Notes under the pieces: model-generated | Databases searched by the model: none | What the model saw: the letters and a program-made list of their open reading frames with translations, nothing else | Told to the model about the DNA's origin: nothing | Shown: positions 22,749 through 32,614 of the stretch, piece by piece | How positions within the stretch are numbered: the stretch's first letter is position 1 | Layout of the letters: every line of letters starts with the position of its first letter | Assembly (NCBI RefSeq): GCF_043290135.1 | Contig: NC_134710.1 | Span: forward strand, 456,878,376-456,942,375 | Source of the DNA: Rhipicephalus microplus | Lineage: Eukaryota > Arthropoda > Arachnida > Ixodida > Ixodidae | Direction of reading: 5' to 3' | Length of the DNA: 64,000 nt | Made by a program: the position numbers and the translations under genes

Positions 22749-23299
22749 CTGCTTCAATGCGTGTCGTAAAAAATAAAAAAACACGCCGGGACGTGGCTTA
22801 TCAACTCTGCCGGAACTCTCTTTTCCTAAAATGAGACACGTGCACAGAAAAAGTGTTTTTCTTGCATTTGTCCACACTGCGTTGACTAACCGGATATCCT
22901 ACACACCACGGTTTTTTACCCAGCTTTTCAGTGATGACGAATGGTCCTTCGAATTAGCGTACAGCTTCTTTCCGGGTGATTGTGCGCCTCGTTGCACCCT
23001 CACTACGTCTCTCACACTCTATTGTAGTGCTGGTCAGTGGCGGCGGTCGTTGTACCGCATCTGGGCCTTTTGCGCGTTTTCAAATCTCTGGCGTGCCTTA
23101 GCCCGAATGACGTGGTAGGTGGTTTGCCTTGAAGCGGTAGGTCTAGCTTTCAATGGGTTGCTCAAATTGTGGGCGGCATACAATTGCGGGATCTGCCAGT
23201 ACACAACTTCATAAAGCGAACTTCCAATTGATACCTGGAATGCCGTGTTAATCGCATATGCGGCTGCTTGTAGGTGATTGTCCGAGTCAGCTTCATTAG

Positions 23300-23720
23300 G
23301 TTTTTTGTACTTGCAATAAAGAATAACTCAAGCCTGTTAAGCCTGCTTGTATCATTTCCTCAAGCCATTCGGTTGTGGATGGTACGCTGAAGTGAAATTT
23401 GTGCGACACCAGCATTTCGGAGGTACGTCTGGAGTTCGCGGCTGCGGCAAGTAGTCGCTCTGCCCAAAATATTCTTTCTAGGTAGGCCCTGTTTCCATTC
23501 GAAGTGGTGCTGCTGGAGTCTGGTCACACAGCTTGCTGCAAAAGACGGCACTGCAGCAACCTTCAATAACTTTAAGAAGTGGTCCACTGCGACTATAATG
23601 TATCAGTTCCTTGCTACTGTAGTCGGTAATAGACCGACGTGGTCAATCCCGATTGTGTCGAATATAGTGTCTACGGGCGGAATAGGCGTAAGTAGTTCAG
23701 GTTGGCATCCGATGGACGCT
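23300..23720 (-). pseudogene. Gypsy integrase core remnant
   Basis: The stretch from 23,587 reads DHFLKLLKVAAVPSFAAS, then VTRLQQHHFEWKQGLPRKN, an integrase-core segment in which the usual D-x-G (SDRGT) has decayed (LGRATTCRS). Bases upstream to ~23,720 carry related but frame-shifted sequence. No intact DDE set. Confidence 0.55.
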
Positions 23721-24082
23721 TATGCTTTTGGCAGGCCTTGCTGCTTGTGACATACGATTGAACGCTTCTCTCCATCCTCGGCCACAAGAACCGTTCTTAG
23801 GCCTTCTGAAGAGTAGCTCGGCGACGTACGTGTTCACCGTCCAGGGCATCATGGGTGGCGTGCAGTTTTCAGAACACATAGTAGATGGAATGACTGAAAG
23901 TTGGCGTTCTTCTTGCTTAGTAGTTCAATGGTATGTATACAATGTTCTTCCACGAAGGACAAACTTTAAATTATTGTTCGTGCCTTCCAGAGACGTCATT
24001 ATTATTGCCAAATCCCCACCGTACTTTTGAGAGTTTGAGATATTCTGTTGATAGAATAAAGTCCAGCCTTATTTGGCTTGAT

Positions 24083-24112
24083 TGATGTGTGGGGTTTAAC
24101 GTCCCTAAATGC
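24083..24112 (-). repeat. Ruka-like SINE 3'-end fragment
   Basis: Contains TGTGGGGTTTAACGTCCC, the same 3' terminus as other copies, with nothing of the SINE body beside it. It lies inside the Gypsy pol remnant. Confidence 0.6.
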
Positions 24113-24754
24113 CTCAGTTGGCTTGTGGACAGGTTTCCTCGCACTGGTTTTGTGATAGTGCATCGGCAATCTGGCTTAGTGTTTTTGTGCGGTGCCTCAC
24201 GTCACAGGTGTAGTCTTGTAACCGGATGATTCAGCGAGAAAACTTGTGTTTCAGGTGTTTCTTGGCAAACATCCACGCAATCTCAGCATTGTCCGTCACT
24301 ACCGTGAACTTGCGACCGAAGAAGTAGTGCCGGAACTTCTCATTCATGCTCCAGACCTTAGCCAGACTAACTTGTTTGAGTAGTAAGGACATCCGCGTCA
24401 GATAGCTTGAGTCTAGCGTAAGCTACGGCATGCTCAGCTCGATCTGGGTCGCACTGAACGAGGACTGCTCCTAGGCCAACCTGGCTTGCGTCAGTGTGCA
24501 TTTCAGTGTCTCGTTTATTGTGAAAATGACCTAAAACAGGAGACTGGGTGAGGCGTTGCTAGAGGAATTAAAAGGCAGCATTCTGTGAAAGACCCCTCGC
24601 AAACGTAGACGCTTTCTTAAATATATTTGTAAGTGAGGCTGCCATTATTTCAAAGTTAGGAACAAATTTGGGCAGGTACAACGCGAGGCCTAGAAATGCA
24701 TGCAGCTGTTTCAGTCTCGTTGGAGCCGGTAAATTGGCTGCAGCTGCTACTCGT

Positions 24755-25322
24755 TCATGCTAAGGTGGAACACCATCTGCAGAAGTGGTGTCTCCCAGGA
24801 AAAAGATCATGGGCAATAAAAATCGGCATTTTTTGGTTAAGCCGCAATTTGGCATCAAGTAGTCGTTGCAGAACGTCATCCAAATTTTGCAGATGTTCCT
24901 TTTCTGTTACTCCCATGACCAATATGTCATCAAGATACACGACACAAGTGTGATCTTTCAGTATACCCAGGATAACATTCATGGCAAGCTAAAATGTACT
25001 TCGCACTGTTCGCCACCCATAGGGCATGCGGTTAAGCTCATGGAAACCCGAAGGCTTCCAGAACGCAGTTCTGCACTTGTCTTTTTGGCAACAATATTTG
25101 CCAATATTGCGCACGCAGATCAAGTGACAAAAAAAATCTAGAGTGCCATGCAGTGTCTATGGCGTTGTCGATGCGAGGAAGCGAGTATAAATCAAGAATT
25201 GTTTGCTTATTCAATTCTCGATAATCGACACAAAACCTGAGACTTCCATTATTTTTCCGCAAAAGAACGACAGGTGCTTGCCAAAGGCTAAACAATGGTC
25301 TGAATACGTCAGTGGTCCACAT
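24755..25322 (-). pseudogene. Gypsy reverse transcriptase remnant
   Basis: From 25,322 downward: QAPVVLLRKNNGSLRFCVDY, RELNKQTILDLYSLPRIDNA, SLDLRAQYWQILLPKRQ (motif A region). After a frameshift come NVILGILKDHTCVVYLDDIL (motif C, ~24,950-24,920) and a linker LDDVLQRLLDAKLRLNQK. This is the Ty3/Gypsy RT signature. The frame is broken between motifs A and C and after ~24,755. Confidence 0.75.
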
Positions 25323-25415
25323 TTTCTACACGTGTACGGCAATTACAGCCCGTTCGCGTTCGGCGTAACGTCGCAGTGGTACAGATATGGGTGCGTGACC
25401 ATCTGTGGGTATGCG

Positions 25416-25840
25416 TTATTCAAGTAAGCTAGTACCTGATAGCTGGGACATGCTTTCCGCGAAAATCGCTCTATGCTGTTTGAGCACTGAGGAAATTTTT
25501 GTAGGTTTGTCAGCCTTACCTCTAGTAACTTCACTTGAACCTGAGACCAATTGGCGTAGAAAGACTTCGCCACGCTTGATGACGAGCTGTACATCATCAG
25601 ATAAGAGATAGTCGGCTCCCAGCACCAAGTCTGTGGGCAACTGCTAGAAGACCGGAACAGCAGCCAGGACTTTGCTCCCGGCTTCTGTTTTGAGCTGCAT
25701 GGCGAGTGTACCAACCGGTGAGGCGCTGCCACTGAGGCCATGAAGAGGTGGGTCGGTTCATGGCTGGAGGGTGGCGGGAGCGTGTCGTCGAAGCAATGCT
25801 GTGTGGTGCGCTCCAGTATTCACTAGAGCTCTAAGCTCCC
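25416..25840 (-). pseudogene. Gypsy protease and protease-RT linker remnant
   Basis: Around 25,835-25,800 the frame reads ELRALVNTGAHHTALL. It aligns with the aspartic protease active site, but the catalytic Asp of DTGA is Asn here. Downstream PTDLVLGADYLLSDDVQLVI (25,640-25,580) is the second conserved protease block. Frames are disrupted between the two. Confidence 0.6.
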
Positions 25841-26146
25841 TGATGTCATTGACACGGACGCGATCTGTAAGGAACGGGCCAATTGGTATTTGATGGCTTG
25901 GTGCGAAGCTTGTGGGCAACTCTCGTTTCCATATCTGCCGTGAGCGCACCGGCAGCAAGCATGTCGCATTGGCGCACGTTCCTGCGCAGGTAGAGCACTA
26001 AACCGCCATCTATCAGTGTCCTGCAACTCGGCCGCCCTTTGGATGAAAGTGCGAATGACATCTTGTTCTGTTTACACAGGCAGTATAGCAGCGTGCGTCG
26101 AGTCATATACACCATTGACGACGTACTGTCTGGCTGCCGGAAAATG

Positions 26147-26720
26147 CTAGGCTATGTCACGTGCCTGTAGGAGGTGTACTTTTTTGTAAAAGTAGGTAGA
26201 AATATAATCTGTGGGTGCTTGCTGGCGTGACCGCATCTTTATAAATCGAGTGTCATAGGTGCCTGGAAGTGGTGCAAAAAGAGACGTCAGGGTAGCTCTC
26301 CAAGTAGACCAGGATATGTACTTGTGTCCCAGGAACACGCACCCTTCTGATCTGGAGTCAGACGCGCTACCGTTGCGCCACCGGATCACGTCCCTGGAAA
26401 CGCTTTAAGGCTTGGGCAGATCCTTAGAGACGATCTTCCGCGACGAATATTCGTGTGAGTTTTGGCCAAGAATATGTTCGTGCGACCGAGTGGACGGTGC
26501 CAATCTAGGTAGTTTCGGCATCCTCAAACCCATGATACCCAGGAATTTCAGTCTAACGAAGTAACCTGAGTGCACCACTCTCAATGACGGATGTAAAGCA
26601 TGGTGCTATATTGTTGAGATGTTGTGCCAGCATGGCAAGATCGGTGTCGCCGTACTGCCTAGAGCCACCAGAGACGGCTTAAACGCCATCCTCGGACACC
26701 GAGAGTGCTTTTTGGCGGGG
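26147..26720 (-). pseudogene. Gypsy gag remnant
   Basis: From ~26,310: ISWSTWRATLTSLFAPLPGT then RFIKMRSRQQAPTDYISTYF and YKKVHLLQARD, resembling the capsid region of retrotransposon gag (basic-Gln segment then a Tyr/Phe-rich helix). Further upstream (26,400-26,720) gag-like sequence is interrupted by stops and, at 26,316-26,387, by a tRNA-Trp-like segment. No CCHC knuckle seen. Confidence 0.5.
26316..26387 (-). pseudogene. tRNA-Trp(CCA)-like segment
   Basis: Reading down from 26,387: acceptor-like GATCCGG, D-arm TGGCGCAACGGTAGCGC, and anticodon arm GTCTGACTCCAGATCAGAAG with anticodon CCA, closely as in eukaryotic tRNA-Trp. The T-arm begins TGCGTGTTC, but the remainder of the B box and the 3' acceptor strand do not match, so the acceptor stem cannot close. 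It is a 5'-biased tRNA fragment or pseudogene embedded in the Gypsy gag region. Confidence 0.7.
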
Positions 26721-26786
26721 AAAGGCCACGGATGTAGAAGGATTAACGTATTCCGATGACTGTAGGGTTTGCGACTGCGCCATTAT

Positions 26787-26902
26787 AAGGAACGAGAAAC
26801 ACACAGCACCCGTTCGTCAGGCAAGCTGTTCTATTCTGTTCTGTGCCAATCGCCTGCCCACACCCCACAATCCAGTTCTCCTCTTCACATTCGGTCACCA
26901 CG
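26787..26902 (-). repeat. 5' LTR remnant of the Gypsy element
   Basis: Direct counterpart of the repeat at 22,163-22,748, ending (minus strand) just before TGGCGCAGTCG. The outer end touches a (CTAT)n array and may be truncated. Confidence 0.6.

Positions 26903-26903
<1 letters not shown>

Positions 26904-26972
<69 letters not shown>
26904..26972. repeat. (CTAT)n microsatellite
   Basis: About 17 nearly perfect tetranucleotide units next to the 5' LTR remnant. Confidence 0.98.
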
Positions 26973-26973
<1 letters not shown>

Positions 26974-27230
26974 GCTAGCTAGCTGCTTTCGTATTGGTGC
27001 TCTCGTGATCACTCTCTTAACTTGGCGTGCACCGAAAATAGTATGGGAGAGCAAGATGGTTCAATGAATATGATGTGCAGGTAAATACGTGGATAATCTC
27101 ACCATCCCGTCCTTTACGTTATGAAACACTTCCCGCCAGGCAGTGGCACACACATGTCCACGATTATGTGCCATTGTTATATGGGTATGTGCCACTTGTG
27201 AGCGACACTTGATATCTAGTACTCAGTAAC

Positions 27231-27954
27231 TTGCCAACGTTTAAAGCTAAAGCTTTATCTAGTGAGGTAAGTCTAGCTGAACAATGTGAAAAACTAGAGG
27301 TAGGTAAATGGGATGTAATAGGGCTCAGTGAGGTTAGGAGGACAGATGAGGCCTATAAAATGCTACCTAATGGGCATGTTCTTTGTTATTATGGCTTGGC
27401 TGACAAACGAGAACTCGGCGTAGGGTTCCTTATCTATGGAAATATAGGTGGTAACATAGAAGAATACTATAGCAATAATAAAAATGTGGTAGGTATTGTA
27501 ATTGAACTCGATAATACATACAAGACAAAGGTGGTACATGCTTACGAGTCTACATCCAGCGCTAGTTGAAAGCTTTTACGAAGACGTGGAATCGGTCATG
27601 AGAAAGGTATAAACACAGTATACTATACAGATGCGAAGATTCAATGCAAAGGTAGAAAAGAAGCAGGCTGGAGACCCGTCAGTAGGAGATTATGACATCG
27701 GTACTAGAAATTGCAGAGGTTAGTTATTAGTGGATTCACGGAAAGCAATAATTTACCGATCCTCAACACCTTCTAAAGAAAACAAGTGGACCGTATGTGG
27801 ACATGCAGGAGCCCTAATAGCAAAAGTAGGAACAAAATAAACTTTAGTGAGCGCATACACAGGCATCATGCAGAATTTTAATGCGCATGGTAATGTACGA
27901 CGCAGTTACCATAGATTAGTAAGGTCTCGAATTCGCCTAGACTTGAAGAATGAA
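27231..27954 (+). pseudogene. RTE endonuclease remnant
   Basis: Reads ALSSEVSLAEQCEKLEVGKW, DVIGLSEVRRTDEAYKM, GVGFLIYGNIGGNIEEYY and VVHAYESTSSAS in one frame to 27,569. After frameshifts come KKQAGDPSVGDYDIGTRNCRG (the block following GDFNAK) and HRLVRSRIRLDLKNE (27,910-27,954), equivalent to the SDHRLV box. Catalytic boxes are partly lost. Confidence 0.8.
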
Positions 27955-28196
27955 TGGCCCCACCGTGGTGGTCTAGCGGCTAAGGTACTCGGCTGTTGAC
28001 CGGCAGGTTGCGGGATCGAATCCCGGCTGCGGTGGCTGCGTTTTCGATGGAGGAGGAAATGTTGTAGGCCTGTGTACTCAGATATTGGTGCACGTTAAAA
28101 ACCCCAGGCGGTCGAAATTTCCGGAGCCCTCCACTACGGCGTCTCATATTCATATAGTGGTTTTGGGACGGTAAACCCCACATATCAATCAATCAT
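27955..28196 (+). repeat. Ruka-like SINE, full length, with target duplications
   Basis: The tRNA-like head starts GCCCCACCGTGGTGGTCTAG (A-box region), with B-box GGGATCGAATCC (~28,011-28,022). The body has GTGCACGTTAAAAACCCC, CCCTCCACTACGGCGTCTC and GTTTTGGGACGGTAAACCCC, and the tail ATCAATCAATC. It is flanked by TTGAAGAATGAA (27,943-27,954) and TTGAAGAAAGAA (28,197-28,208), an 11/12 target-site duplication inside the RTE frame; removing the insert restores the frame across the junction. Confidence 0.92.
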
Positions 28197-28758
28197 TTGA
28201 AGAAAGAACGAGAGAAACTGACACGCAAGAAGCCAATCACTGAGCTAGCATGAGAGCGAAAGTAAGCGAATACAGAGTCTCCCTTTAGAACAGATACACG
28301 GCTCTTATAGAGAAAATCAGTTTTAACATTGACGAAAAGAATGACAATCTGAAAAGTATTACTATGGAGTGTGCAGTAGAAGTTAAAAGTACAGTAGTTA
28401 GACAGGACCCCGGCAAGCTATTCCAAGATAAGACGAATTTGATTAAAAAGTCAAAGCATGAAAACCTCAAACACAACAGACCAAGAAGAACTGGCAGAGT
28501 TTTCGAAGTTGATTAATAAGCGTAAGGTATACAATGTATGAAGGAATAACATGGCGAGAAATAAACACTCTCTAAAAACTAAAGAAGTGTCAAAGTGGAG
28601 ATGAGGAAACTTGGAATAGGCAAAAACCATATGTATGCACTAGGGGGAAAGGAAAGGCAAAATATCTAGCATTATAGATAGGATAGTTAAAATAGCAGAG
28701 CAGTTTTACTGAGATATGTACAGTTGCCAAGACAACCACAACCATAAAGCAAGAACTG
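28197..28758 (+). pseudogene. RTE endonuclease-RT linker remnant
   Basis: Frame-shifted reading recovers an ordinary RTE linker, rich in Lys/Arg/Glu (for example EKISFNIDEKNDN, then DKTNLIKKSKHENL near 28,430-28,460), and continues the LINE past the SINE insertion. No catalytic motif is expected here. Confidence 0.55.
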
Positions 28759-28772
28759 GCACTTACACAGAT

Positions 28773-29025
28773 CAGAAATGCAGCCGCCGCAGCCTGGATT
28801 CGATCCCGCGACCAGCGGGTCAGCAGCCGAGTGCCTTAGCCACTAGACCACCGTGGCGGAGTAATGTTTTAGGCCCGGAAGTGTTGTAGGCCCGTGTGCT
28901 CAGATTTGGGTGCACGTTAAGAAACCCCAGGTGGTCGAAACTTTCGCAGCCCTCCACTGAGGCGTCACTCATAATCATATGGTGGTTTTGGGACATTAAA
29001 CCCAACATATTAATCATCAATCGAA
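28773..29025. repeat. Ruka-like SINE with inverted 5' half
   Basis: The body (about 28,877-29,021) is in plus orientation: GTGTTGTAGGCCCGTGTGCT, GTGCACGTTAAGAAACCCC, ATCATATGGTGGTTTTGGGA. The tRNA-derived head (about 28,775-28,862) is in minus orientation: GCAGCCGCCGCAGCCTGGAT ... ACCACCGTGGCGGA. The whole is bounded by GCACTTACACAGAT (28,759-28,772) and GCACTAACACAGAT (29,026-29,039), a 13/14 target duplication, so it is one insertion with an internal 5' inversion. Confidence 0.88.
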
Positions 29026-29039
29026 GCACTAACACAGAT

Positions 29040-29303
29040 GACCTCTCACCAGTCATGACAGATGAAGTCAGAAAAGTCTTGGAGGGAACGCATAGAGAGA
29101 AAGCTGCTGGTGTGGATTGGGTAATATCAGATTTGCTGAAAAACAGAGGACAGATTGTGCTAAAAAAGTCAGCCGCCCCGTTTACCAAGTGTCTCCTGAC
29201 GTGGTGGTTACCATAATCTTGGAAAAATGCTAACATCATCTTAATACATAGGAAAAGAAATGAAAAGGACTTGAAGAAGTACAGGTTGATCAGTTTTCTT
29301 TCC
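29040..29303 (+). pseudogene. RTE reverse transcriptase, N-terminal blocks
   Basis: Reads VRKVLEGTHREKAAGVDWVI, SDLLKNRGQIVLKKSAAPFT, then after a stop WKNANIILIHRKRNEKDLKK and YRLISFLS: RT blocks 0-2 of RTE (WK-x-A-x-I-x-LIHKKG, NYRPISLLS). The frame is cut at ~29,303 by the Gypsy insertion. Confidence 0.8.
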
Positions 29304-32300
29304 GCGATTGTACGTCACGTGTCGGCGTCGGCGGTCAAAATGTGCCTTCGAGCGATCTTGCGAAGCAAGAGTGCGCAAATAAGCAAGGCGTCTAGCTTCT
29401 TCTGCCCGACAGATGATCTCGGATATGCAAGGATCACGGTGGTCCAAACACGGGAAGATGGTATTCAGGGTATGACGAGGTGGTCGAGCATATAGAAGAA
29501 AGAAAGGACTGTAGCCGGTAGTTTCATGCTGAGCGGTGTTGAATGCATATGTGATAAAGGGTAGAATACTGTCCCAGTCCTTATGATCGGATGCAACATA
29601 CATAGACAGCATGTTCGAGAGAGTTCTGTTCGTTCGTTCAGTTAGACCGTTCGTTTGGGGATGGTATGGCGTAGAGTGCCGTAACCTTGAAGCACAAACA
29701 CGAAGCATCTCTTCCATCACGTCTGCTGTGAATTGTCGGCCACGGTCACTCATTACGATTTTGGGAGGTCCATGTCGAAGAATTACAAAACGTAGCATGA
29801 AGGAAGACACATCGGCTGCAGTTGCCGATGGTATGGCAGCTGTCTCGCAGTACCGTGGTAAATGGTCGGTGCAAACGACTATCCAGCGATTTCCATCAGG
29901 CGACCGGGGAAAGGGTCCAAGGAGGTCAATCCCGACTTGTTCGAATGGAGCTCAAGGGGGCGGCACCGGATGTAATCGCCCTAAAGGAGCACTTGTTGGG
30001 CGCTTATGACGTTGACACTCGTTACAGCTAGACACGTATTGTTCCGTCGTCTGGCGCATTTTGGGCCAGTAGAATCTTTCTTGAAGACGGCACAGAGTTT
30101 TCGCTGTGCCTAGATGACCGGATGTTGGGTCATCATGCATAGCCTGCAAAACATAAACGCGAAGACTCTTCGGAACAACCAGAAGATATCGTGAGCCGGT
30201 GTTGGTGTAGCTCTTTTTGTACACTAGCCCGTCTCGGATGCAGAAGCGCGTAGGCGATGATTTTGGTTTGGTAGCAAGAAGCTGTTGTATGGTGCTGTTC
30301 CTTTGTTGCTCATCCTTAAAGGTCTTGTTATCGGGAAATGGGTGGTCGAGTGATGCAATGTAGGTATCGAAGGTGTCCGCGTCACATTCAATCGTTGGAA
30401 GCGGCAGTCGCGAAAGACAATCTGCGTCAGCGTGACGTCGGTCGCTTTTATAGGAAACCGTGAAGTCATATTCTTGTAGACGAAGTGCCCAGCGCGCCAG
30501 CCGACCAGATGGGTCACGCAGGTTGACCAACCAGCAGAGAGAATGATGGTCTGTCACGACGGTAAAGGGGCGTCCGTACAGGTAGGACCGGAAGCGCTGC
30601 ACTGCAAAGACTACTGCAAGGCATTCTTGCTCTGTGACAGTGTAGTTACGCTCGGACTTGCTGAGCGAGCGACTTGCATACGCTACGACGTGTTCTTGAT
30701 TATCCAAGCGTTGAACCAGGACAGCACCTACACCAATACCACTGGCGTCTGTGTGAATCTCAGTGGGAGCGAGAGGATTGAAGTGGCGAAGAATCGGATG
30801 GGACGTCAAAAGAAACTTCAACTCCGAAAAAGCAGACTCGCATTCCGGGGTCCAGTCAAACTGCGCACCTTTCTGAAGCAGACACGTGAGCGGGTATGCG
30901 ATATTGGCAAAGCCAGGAATGAATCGGCGAAAGTATGAACAAAGCCCCAAAAAGCTTCGCAGTTCTTTCACCGAGCTTGGCTGCTTAAATGCCTCCACTG
31001 CGGCCGTCTTGGCGGGATCAGGTCTTATGCCTTCTTTGTTTACTAAGTGTCCAAGGACGAGTATTTGGCGCTCTCCAAAACGACATTTCTTTGAGTTCAG
31101 CACCAAGCGTGCTTTGCTTAGACAGTCCAGTACGAGACCAAGGCGTGTGTTGTGCTCACAAAAGGTGCGCACAAAAATTACAACGTCATCCAAGTAACAC
31201 ATACACACTTCCCACTTCAATCCACGTAGAATGTTGTCCATAAATCGCTCAAAAGTTGCGGGCGCGTTGCAGAGTCTGAACGGCATCACACTGAATTCAA
31301 ATAGTCCGTCTGTTGTAACAAATGCCGTCTTCTCCTTGTCTTTCTCGTGCATTGGAATCTGCCAGTAGCCTGACCTCAGATCCACAGACGAAAAGTAAGA
31401 GGCCGATGATAGACAGTCGATAGCATCATCAATCCGCGGGAGTGGGTATACGTCTTTTTTAGTGATGGCGTTGAGACGGCGGTAATCAACACAAAATCGC
31501 CATGTCCCATCTTTCTTCTTCACTAGAATTACTGGAGCGGCCCACGGACTACATGATTCTTGAATTACATTTTGCTTGAGCATCTCACAAACCTGTTCAT
31601 TGATCACTGCGCGTTCGGAAGGTGATACACGATATGGTTTCTGTCGGAGAGGTCTGTGAGATGTCGTGTCGATTCGGTGCTTTATACGAGAAGCAGGAAA
31701 TGACGGTGAATCTTGCTGTGCGAAATCAAAAATACCAGCATGTTTGCGCAGAATACTCGCCAGTTCATTACGTTCCTTGGTGCTGAGTGACTTATCAATC
31801 ATAGCCATAATGGTGGCGTCCCTGGCGTGCAGATTATCGCAACGGGTCTTATCCGGGGAATCATTGCTTTCTGCGAGGGTGGCAAGCGACAATACTTGGT
31901 GTTCACGAATCTCTGCAAGTTTCAGACCCTTCGGCAGCACTGTACGTTCATTAGAACAGTTAATCGCCCATAAACCAGTATGCCCTTGCGCAACCGATAA
32001 TGTACAGTAGGGTATTAAAACTGTCTTCTTTATGCAACTGAGATGCACGGGCTCCACAGTTGCGTCAAATGTTTTCTCGCTTGCAGGTGAACAGGCAACA
32101 GGGACACATTTTGCAGACAACGGCGGCACAGTTGTGTCCACAGACACGCAAAGAGAACTTTCTTGAGAGGACGAGTTTTCCATAAACGAAACTGGGATAT
32201 CAGAATCTACTGTAATTTGTCCTCTGCGGCAATCAACAGTAGCACCACATAGCTTCAAGAAATCGAGTCCCAGAATGACGTCGTGCGTAGTATGAGGGAG

Positions 32301-32543
32301 AACAGCAAACTCCGCGACAAAGTTCTGGCATGCCAAACTAACAGTCACAGTGCAGACACCAACAGGTTGTAACACCTCTCCGCTCACTCCACGAAACATA
32401 TCAGGACGATCCCAACGAAACATAACCTTTCGTCCAAGAAGGCGGGTGAAAACTAAACTCAGCACTGACACGCTTGCACCTGTGTCCACCAACGCCATCG
32501 TCGGTACACCATCGATAAGCACTCGAACCTTAATTCTAAGCAT
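29303..32543 (-). pseudogene. Gypsy pol: protease-RT-RNase H-integrase, one in-frame stop, C-terminus lost
   Basis: The first Met in the frame is at 32,543, but the frame is open upstream and overlaps gag. Protease active site LVDTGAS is near residue 20. RT has GTWRFCVDYRRLNAITKKDV and the catalytic YLDDV near residue 448 (~31,200-31,185). RNase H has EIHTDASGIG near residue 594, with Glu/Asp downstream. The integrase zinc motif H-x-H...CNECQ lies near residues 800-840. A single TGA at 29,952-29,954 (minus) interrupts the 863-residue stretch. Beyond it, in the same frame, the integrase core keeps IDLLGPFP (D), SDRGRQF (D) and HPQTNGLTER (E), a full DDE set, until HVTYNRG at ~29,303, where the element is truncated. 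CGA to TGA would be the simplest cause of the stop. Confidence 0.9.
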
Positions 32544-32614
32544 GGAAGCTAACGGAGGTATATCTGTTGAAATCGAGGAATGTCCGGCGACCTCACCTCC
32601 AACGGCCGCGCCGG

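Larger units (their letters stand above)
22163..26902 (-). mobile_element. Decayed Ty3/Gypsy LTR retrotransposon
   Basis: Minus-strand element: gag remnant, protease, RT with YLDDIL and integrase fragments lie between two direct repeats that I read as LTR remnants (26,787-26,902 as 5' LTR; 22,163-22,228 plus 22,691-22,748 as 3' LTR). Directly after the 5' LTR stands TGGCGCAGTCGCAAACC (about 26,768-26,784), a good candidate primer-binding site. All frames are heavily interrupted. The 3' LTR is split by a LINE tail, and a Ruka-like SINE fragment sits at 24,083-24,112. Confidence 0.75.

Noticed and set aside
26769..26978. Frame encoding (YLSI)n
   Set aside because: Translation of the (CTAT)n microsatellite.
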